From the NCBI GenBank assembly GCA_900314865.1, contig OMWW01000003.1:186001-250000 (forward strand): DNA of 64,000 nucleotides, given 5' to 3'. Below the pieces are notes generated by a model. That model was given only the letters and a program-made list of their open reading frames with translations, searched no databases and was not told the origin of the DNA. Every line of letters starts with the position of its first letter. The first letter of the stretch is position 1. This document shows, one piece after another, positions 16,064-25,512 of the stretch. Both the position numbers and the translations under genes were made by a program. Origin of the DNA: an uncultured Erysipelotrichaceae bacterium (lineage in GTDB: Bacteria > Bacillota_I > Bacilli_A > RFN20 > CAG-826).

Positions 16064-17444
16064 AGGTCTTCTTTATATCCTTTTTAAATGAGGCGAGGTC
16101 ATTATTATTCATGATAAGGTAAGTAGCCTTATTTTTATTTTCATCAATTTTATTGGTCTTATTAATTTCTTCAAGATATAACGCAGAATTTTTATCGCGT
16201 TTGTATAATCTTTCTTCCTGAATCTTTTTATCGATATCGATAACCACAATTGTATCAAAATAGTGGTCCATTTTTGATTCAAATAGTAAAGGAACTTCAA
16301 CCACTCTAATTGGGTTATTTTCTTTATCTAAGAAATTTATAATTTCTTTTTCCACTATTGGATGGACTATTTTTTCTAATTTACGTTTGTCTTTAGGATT
16401 TAAAATCAAATGATTTCTGAGTACACCTTTATCAACTTTATTAGATGCAAATTTGATTTTTAATGTCTTCTCAATTAAGGTAGCAACTTCTTCTTTTTCA
16501 TATAGTTTTTTAACGATTTCATCGCTACTTAAAGTAGCTGCTCCTAATTCTTTATATAAATCTAAAGCAGTGGATTTGCCGGAAGAGATTTTACCTGTTA
16601 ATCCGATATTAATTGGAGCGCCTTTTTTCATTTGGCATACTGGGCAGAAAGTAGTGCCTCTTCCACCGACCTTAATGAAGCGATACTCATGTCCACATGT
16701 AGGACAAACTTCTCCGCTTCTACCATATATCTTAATTCGAGTTTGGAAATTACCATCAATGTCCTTACCTGGATGATAGCTTTTAATAGTGGAACCGCCC
16801 ATCTCAATGGCAATTGAAAGGATTTCTTTCGCGTTACTTATTATGGCTTCCCATTCTTTTTTAGTTACTTGATTAGTAAGAGTCAATGGATGGATGTGAC
16901 TTGCGTATAATGTTTCATCAACATAAATATTTCCTAAACCTGTAATAAGGGTTTGATCAAGTAGTGTAGTTTTAATTGGTTTACGACTATTTTTGACCTT
17001 TTTCATAATCTCATTAACATCTTTAACTTCGAAAGGCTCAGGACCAAGCTTTGCGAGCATTTCTTCTTGCTTATATGTTGATTCACTTGATAGTTTTAAT
17101 AGACCAAAAGCGCGACTATCGTCATAGCAAAGTTTCTTTCCATCAGTGAAGTGGAAAACAACTTTTGCGTATTTGCTATCAGGTTCAACTTCGTTATATT
17201 CGTAGTACTTTCCTTCCATTCTTAAATGAGAAATAATGACAAAGTCATTAGTTAAGTGGAAGATAAGATATTTACCAATACGAGACATGTTTAAAAATGT
17301 CTGTCCGATTAAACTAGAAACAAACTTGCTTTTATCACCTTCAATTGTTAAATCACGATAGACATCAATGCTTTTGATGGTCTTCCCAATAACAATTTTT
17401 GAAAGGACATTTTTAATAGTTTCAACTTCTGGTAATTCTGGCAT
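16038..17444 (-). CDS. Fused formamidopyrimidine-DNA glycosylase and dephospho-CoA kinase (MutM-CoaE)
   Basis: One uninterrupted frame encodes two complete enzymes. Residues 1-271 are MutM/Fpg, which removes 8-oxoguanine: it starts with the catalytic MPELPEVE (Pro2, Glu2-3 region), has SRIGKYL with the conserved lysine and ends in a zinc finger (CPTC ... CPVC). Six residues later, from about 272, CoaE begins with the P-loop GLTGKISSGKS and continues for a normal length (about 197 residues) with HPIV and VEVPLLFES; it adds the 3' phosphate in coenzyme A synthesis. The genes are neighbours in Bacillus (polA-mutM-coaE), so loss of a stop is a simple origin. The internal ATG at 16631 has no SD. 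polA lies 2 bases upstream. Confidence 0.93.
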   Translation of the reverse strand: MPELPEVETIKNVLSKIVIGKTIKSIDVYRDLTIEGDKSKFVSSLIGQTFLNMSRIGKYLIFHLTNDFVIISHLRMEGKYYEYNEVEPDSKYAKVVFHFTDGKKLCYDDSRAFGLLKLSSESTYKQEEMLAKLGPEPFEVKDVNEIMKKVKNSRKPIKTTLLDQTLITGLGNIYVDETLYASHIHPLTLTNQVTKKEWEAIISNAKEILSIAIEMGGSTIKSYHPGKDIDGNFQTRIKIYGRSGEVCPTCGHEYRFIKVGGRGTTFCPVCQMKKGAPINIGLTGKISSGKSTALDLYKELGAATLSSDEIVKKLYEKEEVATLIEKTLKIKFASNKVDKGVLRNHLILNPKDKRKLEKIVHPIVEKEIINFLDKENNPIRVVEVPLLFESKMDHYFDTIVVIDIDKKIQEERLYKRDKNSALYLEEINKTNKIDENKNKATYLIMNNNDLASFKKDIKKTFIEAKDRL

Positions 17445-17446
17445 AA

Positions 17447-20053
17447 CTATTTACAATCGTACCAAGATTTTCCATATCCTCCATCAACTTGTAGAGGAAT
17501 TGATAAGTTCAAGGCATGAACCATCTTATCTTGGATAATCTTGTAGGCGATTTCCTTTTCTTCGAGTGGTACTTTGAATATTAATTCGTCATGTATTTGC
17601 AAGACCATCTTGGTCTTTAAATTGTTTTCTTTAATCGCTTTATCAACTTCTATCATCGCCATCTTAATTAAATCAGCAGCACTTCCTTGAATTGGTGCGT
17701 TCATCGCAGCTCTTTTGGCAAATTCACGAACTTGATAGTTACTGTCATGAAGCTCTCTAAGATATCTTCTTCTACCCATCATAGTAGAGACATATCCATT
17801 TTTAAGAGCTTGATCTACAACATTTCTGAAGAAATCGTTCACTTCTGGGAATTCTCTATAGAAGGAATTGATGATTTCTCTACTCTCTTTTACAGATGCT
17901 TCGATTTGATCTGCTAAACCCCAATCAGAGATGCCATAGATGATACCGAAATTAACAGCCTTAGCTTTCCTTCTTTGAAGCGGAGTTGGCTCTCCTTCTA
18001 AATGAAAGATTTTCTTCGCTGTAGCGGTATGGATATCGCTATTAGGATCTTCGAAGATTTTCTTAAGATTTTCACAGTTTGATAAATGGGCTAAAATGCG
18101 TAATTCAATTTGTGAATAATCAAGCGATAAAATCTCAACGTCTTCATTTTCATAATAGAAGGCTTTTCTAATCATTTTGCCTTCTTCATCTCTAATAGAG
18201 ATGTTTTGTAGGTTTGGATTAGATGAACTCAATCTACCAGTTTGGGTTTGTGCTTGGTTGAAATTAGCGTGAATCTTACCATCTTTATAGACGTGATTCT
18301 TTAACCCTTCTACATAAGTAGAAACGAGTTTAGCGTATTTACGATATTCAATGATTTTAGCTACGATAGGATAATCATTTACATATTCCTTTAATGTTTC
18401 AAAAGAAGTGGAACGGCTTTTTTTATCAATTATGCCAAGTTTATCATAAAGAATTTCGGTGAGTTGCTTTGGTGAAGATACATTGAATTTCTCGCCAGCT
18501 AGTTCATAGATTTCTTCTTCTAATTTTCTTTCTCTTTCTTTCCAAATATCTCCCATTGCGTTTATTACGTCTTTATCAAGTGGGAATCCTTCAATTTCCA
18601 TCTCGGCGAGGACATTTACCAAAGGTAATTCGAGGTTGTTGTATAAATCTAAAGCGGAAATCTTCACTAATTCAGCTTTGATTTTTCCTTCTAAAAAGAG
18701 AGAATAATACGCTGTTTTGGTGGTTTTGTCTGGATTTTCATTAGAGAATAGTGAAAGGCTTTCATCTTTATTTTCTACTAAATCAATTCCATAGACGTTT
18801 AAAACCGATTCAACTTTATTTTTTATAGAGGTATCGATTAAATAAGTAGCGATTAATATATCAAATTCAAGACCGTTAACTTCGATACCTAAATTTGATA
18901 ATCCAACCTTAATTGATTTGTAGTCATAGCAATATTTTTTGATATTTTCATCTTTTAAAATGTTTTTAATCGATTCATCGTTTTTAGCGTCTTCAATAGA
19001 GATATAGTAGTTGTTTAATTTCGTAGAAATAGCAATACCAAAAATCTCGGAATTGAAATAGTCTTCATTATCGTCAAAATCAACAGCGATTCCTATGGAA
19101 TGAGGTAACTTAATATCTTTAAATGATTCAACTTTTTCGATATTAAGTTCCATGGTTTCATCACCGATAATTTTCCATTTAGGTGAGACTTTATTCATGA
19201 ATTGCTTAAAACCATATTTTTGACAGAATTCATTGATGAGTTTGAAAGAATATCCGTGATACACAGTGTCTTGTAAGGAGAACGGTAATTCAATATCTGT
19301 TTTAATGATTGCTAAGTCTCTTGATAAACGACCCATTTCTGCGTTTTCTTGTATCGTTTCTCCAAGTTTCCCTTTAATCTCACCGCTATGAGCGATGATG
19401 TTATCGAATGAGCCATATTCTTGAATCAATTTTACAGCGGTTTTTTCACCAACTCCTGGTATACCAGGTAGGTTATCTGCGCTATCACCTCTTAATCCTT
19501 TATAATCAATGATTTGAAGTGGCTCAAAACCATATGTTTCTTTAACCATTTCTGGAGTCATTTCTAAAATATCAGACAAACCTTTACGAATGGTTTGGAC
19601 GGTGATTTTATCACTCACCAATTGAAGAAAGTCGCGGTCTGAGGTGTAAATGGAGACTTCGTAACCTTCTTTTTCGGCAAGCTTAGCAACTGTTCCGGCA
19701 ATATCGTCACCTTCAAATCCTTCTTCTTCGAATTGGAAAATGCCAAAAGCATTTAAGAATTCTCGAGCGATAGGGAATTGCTTTACTAGATCTTCAGGAG
19801 CAGGTTTACGATTGGCTTTGTAGGTTTCAAGAGCGTCGTGACGGAAATTATGTTTTGCTGCGTCAAAAGCAACAAAAATACTTTCTCCTTCTTTTAAAGA
19901 AGAGACAATTTTATTAATCATGTTGCTAAAAGCAAAGATGGCGTTTGTTGGGATTCCATCTTGGTTTCTCATTATTTCAGCGCCAGGATAGGCGGTAGCG
20001 AAATACGCTCTAAATAGTAATGAGTTTCCATCAATAATAGTTAATTTTGCCAT
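17447..20053 (-). CDS. polA: DNA polymerase I
   Basis: Pol I fills gaps and removes RNA primers. The 868-residue protein has an N-terminal 5' nuclease (GIPGVGEKTAVKLIQEYGS helix-hairpin-helix), a central exonuclease-like domain and a C-terminal polymerase with LSLDYSQIELRILAH (motif A), RRKAKAVNFGIIYGIS (motif B) and QIHDELIFK (motif C, near 822). The proofreading domain looks dead: the DTE of motif I reads DFD, and the third motif lacks its Tyr and Asp, as in Bacillus. It is third in dnaE-polA-mutM-coaE on the minus strand, with gaps of only 2-3 bases, so repair and replication genes form one operon. Confidence 0.97.
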   Translation of the reverse strand: MAKLTIIDGNSLLFRAYFATAYPGAEIMRNQDGIPTNAIFAFSNMINKIVSSLKEGESIFVAFDAAKHNFRHDALETYKANRKPAPEDLVKQFPIAREFLNAFGIFQFEEEGFEGDDIAGTVAKLAEKEGYEVSIYTSDRDFLQLVSDKITVQTIRKGLSDILEMTPEMVKETYGFEPLQIIDYKGLRGDSADNLPGIPGVGEKTAVKLIQEYGSFDNIIAHSGEIKGKLGETIQENAEMGRLSRDLAIIKTDIELPFSLQDTVYHGYSFKLINEFCQKYGFKQFMNKVSPKWKIIGDETMELNIEKVESFKDIKLPHSIGIAVDFDDNEDYFNSEIFGIAISTKLNNYYISIEDAKNDESIKNILKDENIKKYCYDYKSIKVGLSNLGIEVNGLEFDILIATYLIDTSIKNKVESVLNVYGIDLVENKDESLSLFSNENPDKTTKTAYYSLFLEGKIKAELVKISALDLYNNLELPLVNVLAEMEIEGFPLDKDVINAMGDIWKERERKLEEEIYELAGEKFNVSSPKQLTEILYDKLGIIDKKSRSTSFETLKEYVNDYPIVAKIIEYRKYAKLVSTYVEGLKNHVYKDGKIHANFNQAQTQTGRLSSSNPNLQNISIRDEEGKMIRKAFYYENEDVEILSLDYSQIELRILAHLSNCENLKKIFEDPNSDIHTATAKKIFHLEGEPTPLQRRKAKAVNFGIIYGISDWGLADQIEASVKESREIINSFYREFPEVNDFFRNVVDQALKNGYVSTMMGRRRYLRELHDSNYQVREFAKRAAMNAPIQGSAADLIKMAMIEVDKAIKENNLKTKMVLQIHDELIFKVPLEEKEIAYKIIQDKMVHALNLSIPLQVDGGYGKSWYDCK

Positions 20054-20056
20054 TGT

Positions 20057-23000
20057 CTACTCCTCTAATTTCTTTATATCATCAGCGATGAATGATTCTT
20101 TTTCATCACGATGTTCGTAATGTCCTTTTACAAGGATAATTTCGTTTTTACTTAGTAATTGGAAGACATTCTGATAAATTCTTGGGAACACTGTAACTTC
20201 CATTTCGTCACTTTCGTCGAAAATTTTAACGAACGCCATAGTGGTGTTGTTCTTTCTGACTTTGATGGTCTTAACATTTGAAATAAGGCCACAGATAGTG
20301 ACATTTCTATTTGCTTCTTTAGCTTCATTAAGTGAAATGACGTTATTAGCGTCGAGTAAATCCTTCTTATACTTAAGAGGATTGTCGCTTAACATAATAC
20401 CTAAAGCTTCATATTCTAAATTCAAATTAACAAGTGGAATGTCGACGTCTTTAAAGAATTGTTTTTGATTCTCTAATGTTGCGTCTAGGATAAGCTGTCC
20501 ATTATTATCATATGAGAGTTCTGCTAGTTGATAGGCATAGTGGAGAGTGGCTCTCATTGTTGCTCTTGACTCACATAGTGAATCTAGTGATCCAGAATCG
20601 ATGAATTTAGCGATATTAGTTTCACTAACATCAATTCCATACATTCTACTAGCAAAGTTAAAGAAGTCGGTGAATTCACCTTTTTCAAGACGATTGTCTA
20701 ACACTTTATTTATGACTAGTTCAGTCATTCCTTTAATCATGTTGAGCGGATATAGTAATCCATCTTCAAGAGCTTCAAAATGCTTGGTGCTCTTATTGAT
20801 ATTTGGTGGATATACTTTGTATCCTCTTGATTTAAGTTCCGCTAAGTAATCGCTAAATTTATGGTCGGTTGTTCCTCCGCTTATCGTGAGAATAGCGGAA
20901 TAAAATTCGAGTGGATAGTGGTATTTAAGATAGGCCATTCTACAGGCAATCATTGCATAGACAACAGCGTGGCTCTTATTGAAACCATAGTCCGCAAATT
21001 TAAGAATGTCGTTAAACATTTTTTCAGCTTGCTTTTGGGTGTATCCGTTTTTAATAGAACCGTTAACAAAATCAACTTTCGATGAAGCGAGTTTGTCTCT
21101 ATCTTTTTTAGAAATTGCTCTTCTAAATAAATCAGCATGTTCAGGGGTGAATCCCGCCATAACTTGAGCGATTTTATTAACTTGTTCTTGATAGATTAAT
21201 ACGCCATATGTTGGAGCAAGAATCTCTTTAAGAGATTCACTCATATATTCAACTTTGATTTTGCCTTCTTTACGATCTTGATAGTCTTTGATGTTATCCA
21301 TTGGACCAGGTCTAAAGATAGATAACAAAGTTACGATATCTTCGAATTGTTTTGGTTTGATGATTTTAATCGCGTTACGCATCCCTGAGCTTTCAAGCTG
21401 GAACACTCCAATGGTTTGTCCTTTTTTGATGAGTTCAATACTATCTTTATCATCGTATGGTAAATCGTAGAACGATAGTTTAACGTCCTTGTTTTTCTCA
21501 ATGAGTTTTAAACAATAATCGATAGCGGAAAGATTAGTTAAAGATAAGAAGTCCATCTTAAGGAATCCTTGTTCTTCTAAGTAGTCTTTTTCATATTGAG
21601 AAGTGTAATGGTCATCAAAATCAACAGTTACTGGCAAGACTTCATATAATGGATCTTGGTTAATGATAATACCGGCAGCGTGTAAACCTGCTTGACGAGG
21701 CAAACCCTCAATCTTTGACGCTAAAGAAACTATTTCCAAGAAATATTTATCGCTATCAATTAACTTTTTGAAAGCCGGTAAGGTTTTATATGCTTCTCTA
21801 AGAGACAATTTTTCGGTAATGGATTTACTAAGTAAATCAATGTGTCTAGAAGGAATGCTATAAATTCTTCCAATATCTCTTAAAGCTTGCTTAGCTTGAA
21901 TGGTTTGGAAAGTGGCAATATTAGCGACATGCTCGTTTCCATATTTCGTACGCATATATTCAACCATTTGGTCTCTAGCAGTATCCATGAAGTCGATATC
22001 AATATCAGGCATACTTTTTCGAGCCTTATTTAGGAAACGTTCAAATTGTAAATCAAATTTGAGAGGATCAACTTCTGTGATTCCTAAAGCATAAGAGACT
22101 AAAGAACCGGCAGCGCTACCTCTACCTGGACCTACTAATATGCCATTGCTTCTAGCATAATTGACATAGTCAGCGACAATTAAGAAATAATCAGCGTACC
22201 CCATTGAGACGATGACTTCTAATTCATATTTTGCTCTAGAGATATGTGCTTCGTCGTTGATGTTTAATCTTTTTAATCCATCAAAGACGTTTTGTTTTAA
22301 TGTTTCAATAGAATCTTCAACTGGGAAGTGAATGATTTTTCCTCTCTTTTGATAGAAGTCAAATTTAGAAGAATTAATCAATTCCTCAGTTAAATCCAAT
22401 TCTTTCTTGGTGTAGATTTTAGAATAAAATTCTAATGGGTGGAAATATTCCTCTCCATCTTCATTTTTGATCTCTAGTTTTTCGTCTGTATCAATCGCTT
22501 CAGTGATCTTGATAGTAATCGCATCACTTTTGTTTTGATGTCTAATTCTTGGGAAAGCAATAGTGATGTATTCATTCTCCTTAGCGAACGATCTTATTTT
22601 TTGCGCGTAATCAAATTCTTCACGGCTATTGATTTCTAAACCAAGATAAAATGAATCCACCGATTTAAAATAACTAACTAAATACTTGAAGAAGTCTTTA
22701 TTTTCCGGATCAAAAGATTCTTTAAATTTCCCGTGATTTGTTTCGATGATTCCAATTAATCCGGAATGTTCTTTCAAATCATCGAGAACGATATCTTCTT
22801 TAGAAGCTTTTAAAGATAGACGAATAAGATTTTTATATCCGTTTTCACTAGTAGCATATAAAACGAGATGAGTGTCATCGATGATGACTTCCATTCCCAC
22901 CAAATACTTTTTACTAATTTTGTCCATTTCTTTAATGAAACTCGGAATTCCATAAAGAACATTTAAATCACTAATAGCAGCACCAGAAAAACCACCTTTT

Positions 23001-23083
23001 TTGATGGATTCGCCTATTTTTGAGACGAGTAATCCACTTTTCAAAAAAGAATATTCAGAGATAATTCTTAGTGGTGCAAACAT
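20057..23083 (-). CDS. dnaE: DNA polymerase III subunit alpha (DnaE)
   Basis: DnaE is a replicative C-family polymerase; in Bacilli it extends primers beside PolC. The 1008-residue protein has a PHP domain (1-about 250), the polymerase core with GPGRGSAAGSL (about 318-328), the catalytic PDIDIDF (359-365) and a GPMDNI segment, a helix-hairpin-helix region and a C-terminal OB fold (MAFVKIFDESDEMEVTVFP). The PHP start reads APLRIISEYS where active PHP domains have HLHxH, so its metal site is lost. Length is typical of the shorter DnaE (about 1100). It heads the dnaE-polA-mutM-coaE run. Confidence 0.96.
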   Translation of the reverse strand: MFAPLRIISEYSFLKSGLLVSKIGESIKKGGFSGAAISDLNVLYGIPSFIKEMDKISKKYLVGMEVIIDDTHLVLYATSENGYKNLIRLSLKASKEDIVLDDLKEHSGLIGIIETNHGKFKESFDPENKDFFKYLVSYFKSVDSFYLGLEINSREEFDYAQKIRSFAKENEYITIAFPRIRHQNKSDAITIKITEAIDTDEKLEIKNEDGEEYFHPLEFYSKIYTKKELDLTEELINSSKFDFYQKRGKIIHFPVEDSIETLKQNVFDGLKRLNINDEAHISRAKYELEVIVSMGYADYFLIVADYVNYARSNGILVGPGRGSAAGSLVSYALGITEVDPLKFDLQFERFLNKARKSMPDIDIDFMDTARDQMVEYMRTKYGNEHVANIATFQTIQAKQALRDIGRIYSIPSRHIDLLSKSITEKLSLREAYKTLPAFKKLIDSDKYFLEIVSLASKIEGLPRQAGLHAAGIIINQDPLYEVLPVTVDFDDHYTSQYEKDYLEEQGFLKMDFLSLTNLSAIDYCLKLIEKNKDVKLSFYDLPYDDKDSIELIKKGQTIGVFQLESSGMRNAIKIIKPKQFEDIVTLLSIFRPGPMDNIKDYQDRKEGKIKVEYMSESLKEILAPTYGVLIYQEQVNKIAQVMAGFTPEHADLFRRAISKKDRDKLASSKVDFVNGSIKNGYTQKQAEKMFNDILKFADYGFNKSHAVVYAMIACRMAYLKYHYPLEFYSAILTISGGTTDHKFSDYLAELKSRGYKVYPPNINKSTKHFEALEDGLLYPLNMIKGMTELVINKVLDNRLEKGEFTDFFNFASRMYGIDVSETNIAKFIDSGSLDSLCESRATMRATLHYAYQLAELSYDNNGQLILDATLENQKQFFKDVDIPLVNLNLEYEALGIMLSDNPLKYKKDLLDANNVISLNEAKEANRNVTICGLISNVKTIKVRKNNTTMAFVKIFDESDEMEVTVFPRIYQNVFQLLSKNEIILVKGHYEHRDEKESFIADDIKKLEE

Positions 23084-23171
23084 ACTATTAGTATAGTATT
23101 TTATGTGCGTAAATAAAACTAAGTATTATGAAAAATTTTACTTGTAAAATAATTGACAATATTTGAAATTA

Positions 23172-23201
23172 TTAAAAAAGAGCCGCCTTGTAACGACTCT
23201 T
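23172..23201 (-). terminator. Intrinsic terminator after nrnA
   Basis: On the minus strand a 9-bp stem with two G-T pairs (arms 23193-23201 and 23178-23186, loop TACAAG) is followed by TTTTTTAAT. It separates ackA-nrnA from dnaE. Confidence 0.75.
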
Positions 23202-23215
23202 ATTTGTTGAATAGG

Positions 23216-24214
23216 TTAATCTATTAATGCATCTAAGGCAGCGATGAATTTTGGGAGTTCATCAAGAGTAGCGATTTTTGCGCCACTAGCTTGTTTGTGT
23301 CCTCCACCTCCAAATTCTGCAGCGACCCCGTTAATTACATAATCGCGGGAGCGAATAGAGATTCTCCAACATGGTTCTTTTGGATCTGTGTCCTCTGTGA
23401 TAGAGCACCAAATGTTGATACCTTGAATGTTGGAAAATAGGTTAACATTTTCCTTTCCTCTTTCGGTGGTGATTTTTAGTTCTCTTTGAATCTTGTCATC
23501 AAGAACATAATAAGCAACACCTTTTGGAGAAATCTTGTAGTGATTAAGAATATAGGCCGTGACTTGAAGGTCGTCGATATTCTTAAGATACATTGCTCCA
23601 TAAATTTCATTTAAGTTGATTCCTCTATCAATTAAGAACGAAGCAATCTTGAATGTATGTGCGCTGGTACTTGAATATTGGAATCTTCCAGAATCACCAA
23701 CCATAGCGATATAGAAATTCTTAGCGCTTTGTTCACTTACAACATATTCATGTTTGAAATTCAAAATCATAGAAACCACTAATTCACTGGCAGCGGCTTT
23801 AGATGTATCCACAATATGGATATCAGCAAAGTCTTCAGCTTTTGGGTGGTGGTCAATGACAATGATTTTGTCACCTTTTTGGAAACGTGGATCGGCAATA
23901 CGAGAAACATTACCAACATCAACGATGATAGTTAAGAATTTCTTACTAAACCAACCATCGTTTTCTTTATCCATTTCTTGGAAAAGTCGTGGAGTGAAAG
24001 TGACATGATTATCGCCAAAGACTTTGACTTCTTTTTCTGGGAAATTATCTTTGATAAAGTGATATAACCCAAGTTGAGTTCCTAAAGCATCATAATCTGG
24101 CATAATATGACGGAAAATAGCGATTCTATCATATTCGCGAATAAGCTTTTCAACTTCTTTAAATTCTGACTTGAACTTCTTACCAACTTCTAAAATTTCT
24201 TTTTCTTTGCTCAT
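23216..24214 (-). CDS. DHH/DHHA1 phosphoesterase, NrnA-like
   Basis: The family degrades short RNAs (nanoRNase) and, in Bacillus NrnA, 3'-phosphoadenosine 5'-phosphate. The 332-residue protein has the metal-binding motifs HIMPDYDALGTQ (about 37-48), TIIVDVGN (about 92-99) and VIDHHPKAEDF (about 117-127), and the C-terminal DHHA1 motif GGGGHKQASG. Pairing with dnaE and ackA mirrors the nrnA (ytqI) region of Bacillus. It starts one base after ackA ends, so the two are co-transcribed. Some homologues hydrolyse cyclic dinucleotide products (pAp or pApA); that role is possible but not shown by the sequence. Confidence 0.88.
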   Translation of the reverse strand: MSKEKEILEVGKKFKSEFKEVEKLIREYDRIAIFRHIMPDYDALGTQLGLYHFIKDNFPEKEVKVFGDNHVTFTPRLFQEMDKENDGWFSKKFLTIIVDVGNVSRIADPRFQKGDKIIVIDHHPKAEDFADIHIVDTSKAAASELVVSMILNFKHEYVVSEQSAKNFYIAMVGDSGRFQYSSTSAHTFKIASFLIDRGINLNEIYGAMYLKNIDDLQVTAYILNHYKISPKGVAYYVLDDKIQRELKITTERGKENVNLFSNIQGINIWCSITEDTDPKEPCWRISIRSRDYVINGVAAEFGGGGHKQASGAKIATLDELPKFIAALDALID

Positions 24215-24215
24215 G

Positions 24216-25412
24216 TTATTTACCTATGGTCATTTTATATGCATCACGTGCAATCATGACTTCTTCATCTGTAGGAATGACAGCAACTTTAATCTTACTA
24301 TTTGGTGTAGAAATTAAGCATTCTTTACCATGAATAGTGCTATTAAGAGCTTCATCGATTTCAACTCCTAAAGCACCTTTGATTTGATCGACAACTTCTT
24401 TTCTGGTTCTTGGTTCGTTTTCACCGATACCAGCAGAGAAGATGATGAGATCCGCCCCGCCTAAACGGACAAAGTATTGTCCGATGAAATCAGCAATTCT
24501 TCTAACAAATAATTTGTTTGTAAGAATAGCGTGTTCGTTTCCAGCATCTACTGCCGCTAAAACGTCACGGCTATCTGGACCAACAGTGGACATTCCTTTG
24601 AAGCCACTTTCTTTATTGAACATTTGATAGACTTCCTCAGCGGATTTACCTGTGACTTTCACAACATAGTTGAAGACACTTGGATCCATATCGCCAGTTC
24701 TTGTTCCCATCATAATTCCACCTAATGGTGTTAATCCCATAGAGGTAGCTACACATTTACCATCTTTAATGGCGGTGATAGACGCTCCAGAACCAATGTG
24801 ACAAGAGATGATTCTCTTACCTTTTGTATCTTTGAGATATTTTTCACCTTCAATAGCGAGATAGTTGTGGCTTGTTCCGTGTGCACCATAACGACGAATG
24901 TCGTATTTTTCAGTTAATTCATTTGGAATTGGGAAGACATAGTCTTGTGGTTCCATGGTTTGATGATATGCAGTGTCAAATACTGCAACCATTGGGCAGT
25001 TTGGTAAAACAGCTTTAAACGCTCTAAAGCATGTTAAGTGAGCAGCGTTATGAAGTGGAGCAAGAGGAATTAAAGATTCGATTTTTGCTTCAGTGTCGCT
25101 ATCAAACATTGCACTGTGCGAGAAATATTTACCACCTTGAACGATTCTATGTCCAGCAGCTTTGATTTCGTCATAGCTTGAGATGATGTTTTTAGCTAAC
25201 AATTCATCTACAACCTTTTGAGCGGCGACTTTGTGGTTTGGGAAAGAAGGCTCACTGACTTCTTTTTTACCATCATATTTAATGGTGAAGATTCCTTTTT
25301 CCAATCCAATCTTTTCACAGTTTCCAGAACAAAGAACTTTCTCTTCTGGCATCTCATAAAGTTTGAATTTTAATGAGGAACTTCCCGAGTTGATTGTCAA
25401 TACTTTTGCCAT
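24216..25412 (-). CDS. ackA: Acetate kinase
   Basis: AckA converts acetyl phosphate and ADP to acetate and ATP, the main ATP-yielding step of mixed fermentation. The 398-residue protein starts MAKVLTINSGSSSLKFKLYE and has HRIVQGGKYFSHSA, CHIGSGASITAI, MGTRTGDMDPS and a C-terminal VIPTDEEVMIARD segment, all conserved. An SD (AAGGAG) precedes the start. No phosphotransacetylase gene lies nearby. It is first in a two-gene unit with nrnA. Confidence 0.97.
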   Translation of the reverse strand: MAKVLTINSGSSSLKFKLYEMPEEKVLCSGNCEKIGLEKGIFTIKYDGKKEVSEPSFPNHKVAAQKVVDELLAKNIISSYDEIKAAGHRIVQGGKYFSHSAMFDSDTEAKIESLIPLAPLHNAAHLTCFRAFKAVLPNCPMVAVFDTAYHQTMEPQDYVFPIPNELTEKYDIRRYGAHGTSHNYLAIEGEKYLKDTKGKRIISCHIGSGASITAIKDGKCVATSMGLTPLGGIMMGTRTGDMDPSVFNYVVKVTGKSAEEVYQMFNKESGFKGMSTVGPDSRDVLAAVDAGNEHAILTNKLFVRRIADFIGQYFVRLGGADLIIFSAGIGENEPRTRKEVVDQIKGALGVEIDEALNSTIHGKECLISTPNSKIKVAVIPTDEEVMIARDAYKMTIGK

Positions 25413-25512
25413 ATTAAACTCCTTACGTACCTATAAAATTATCTCACAACTTCAATTATATTGAAATCAAAAAGAAAAGATATTTGTGCAAATAATTTGT
25501 TATATTAAATGT

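Noticed and set aside
16629-16640. Frameshift or hidden stop between MutM and CoaE
   Set aside because: The frame is continuous, both domains are complete, and the internal ATG has no SD.
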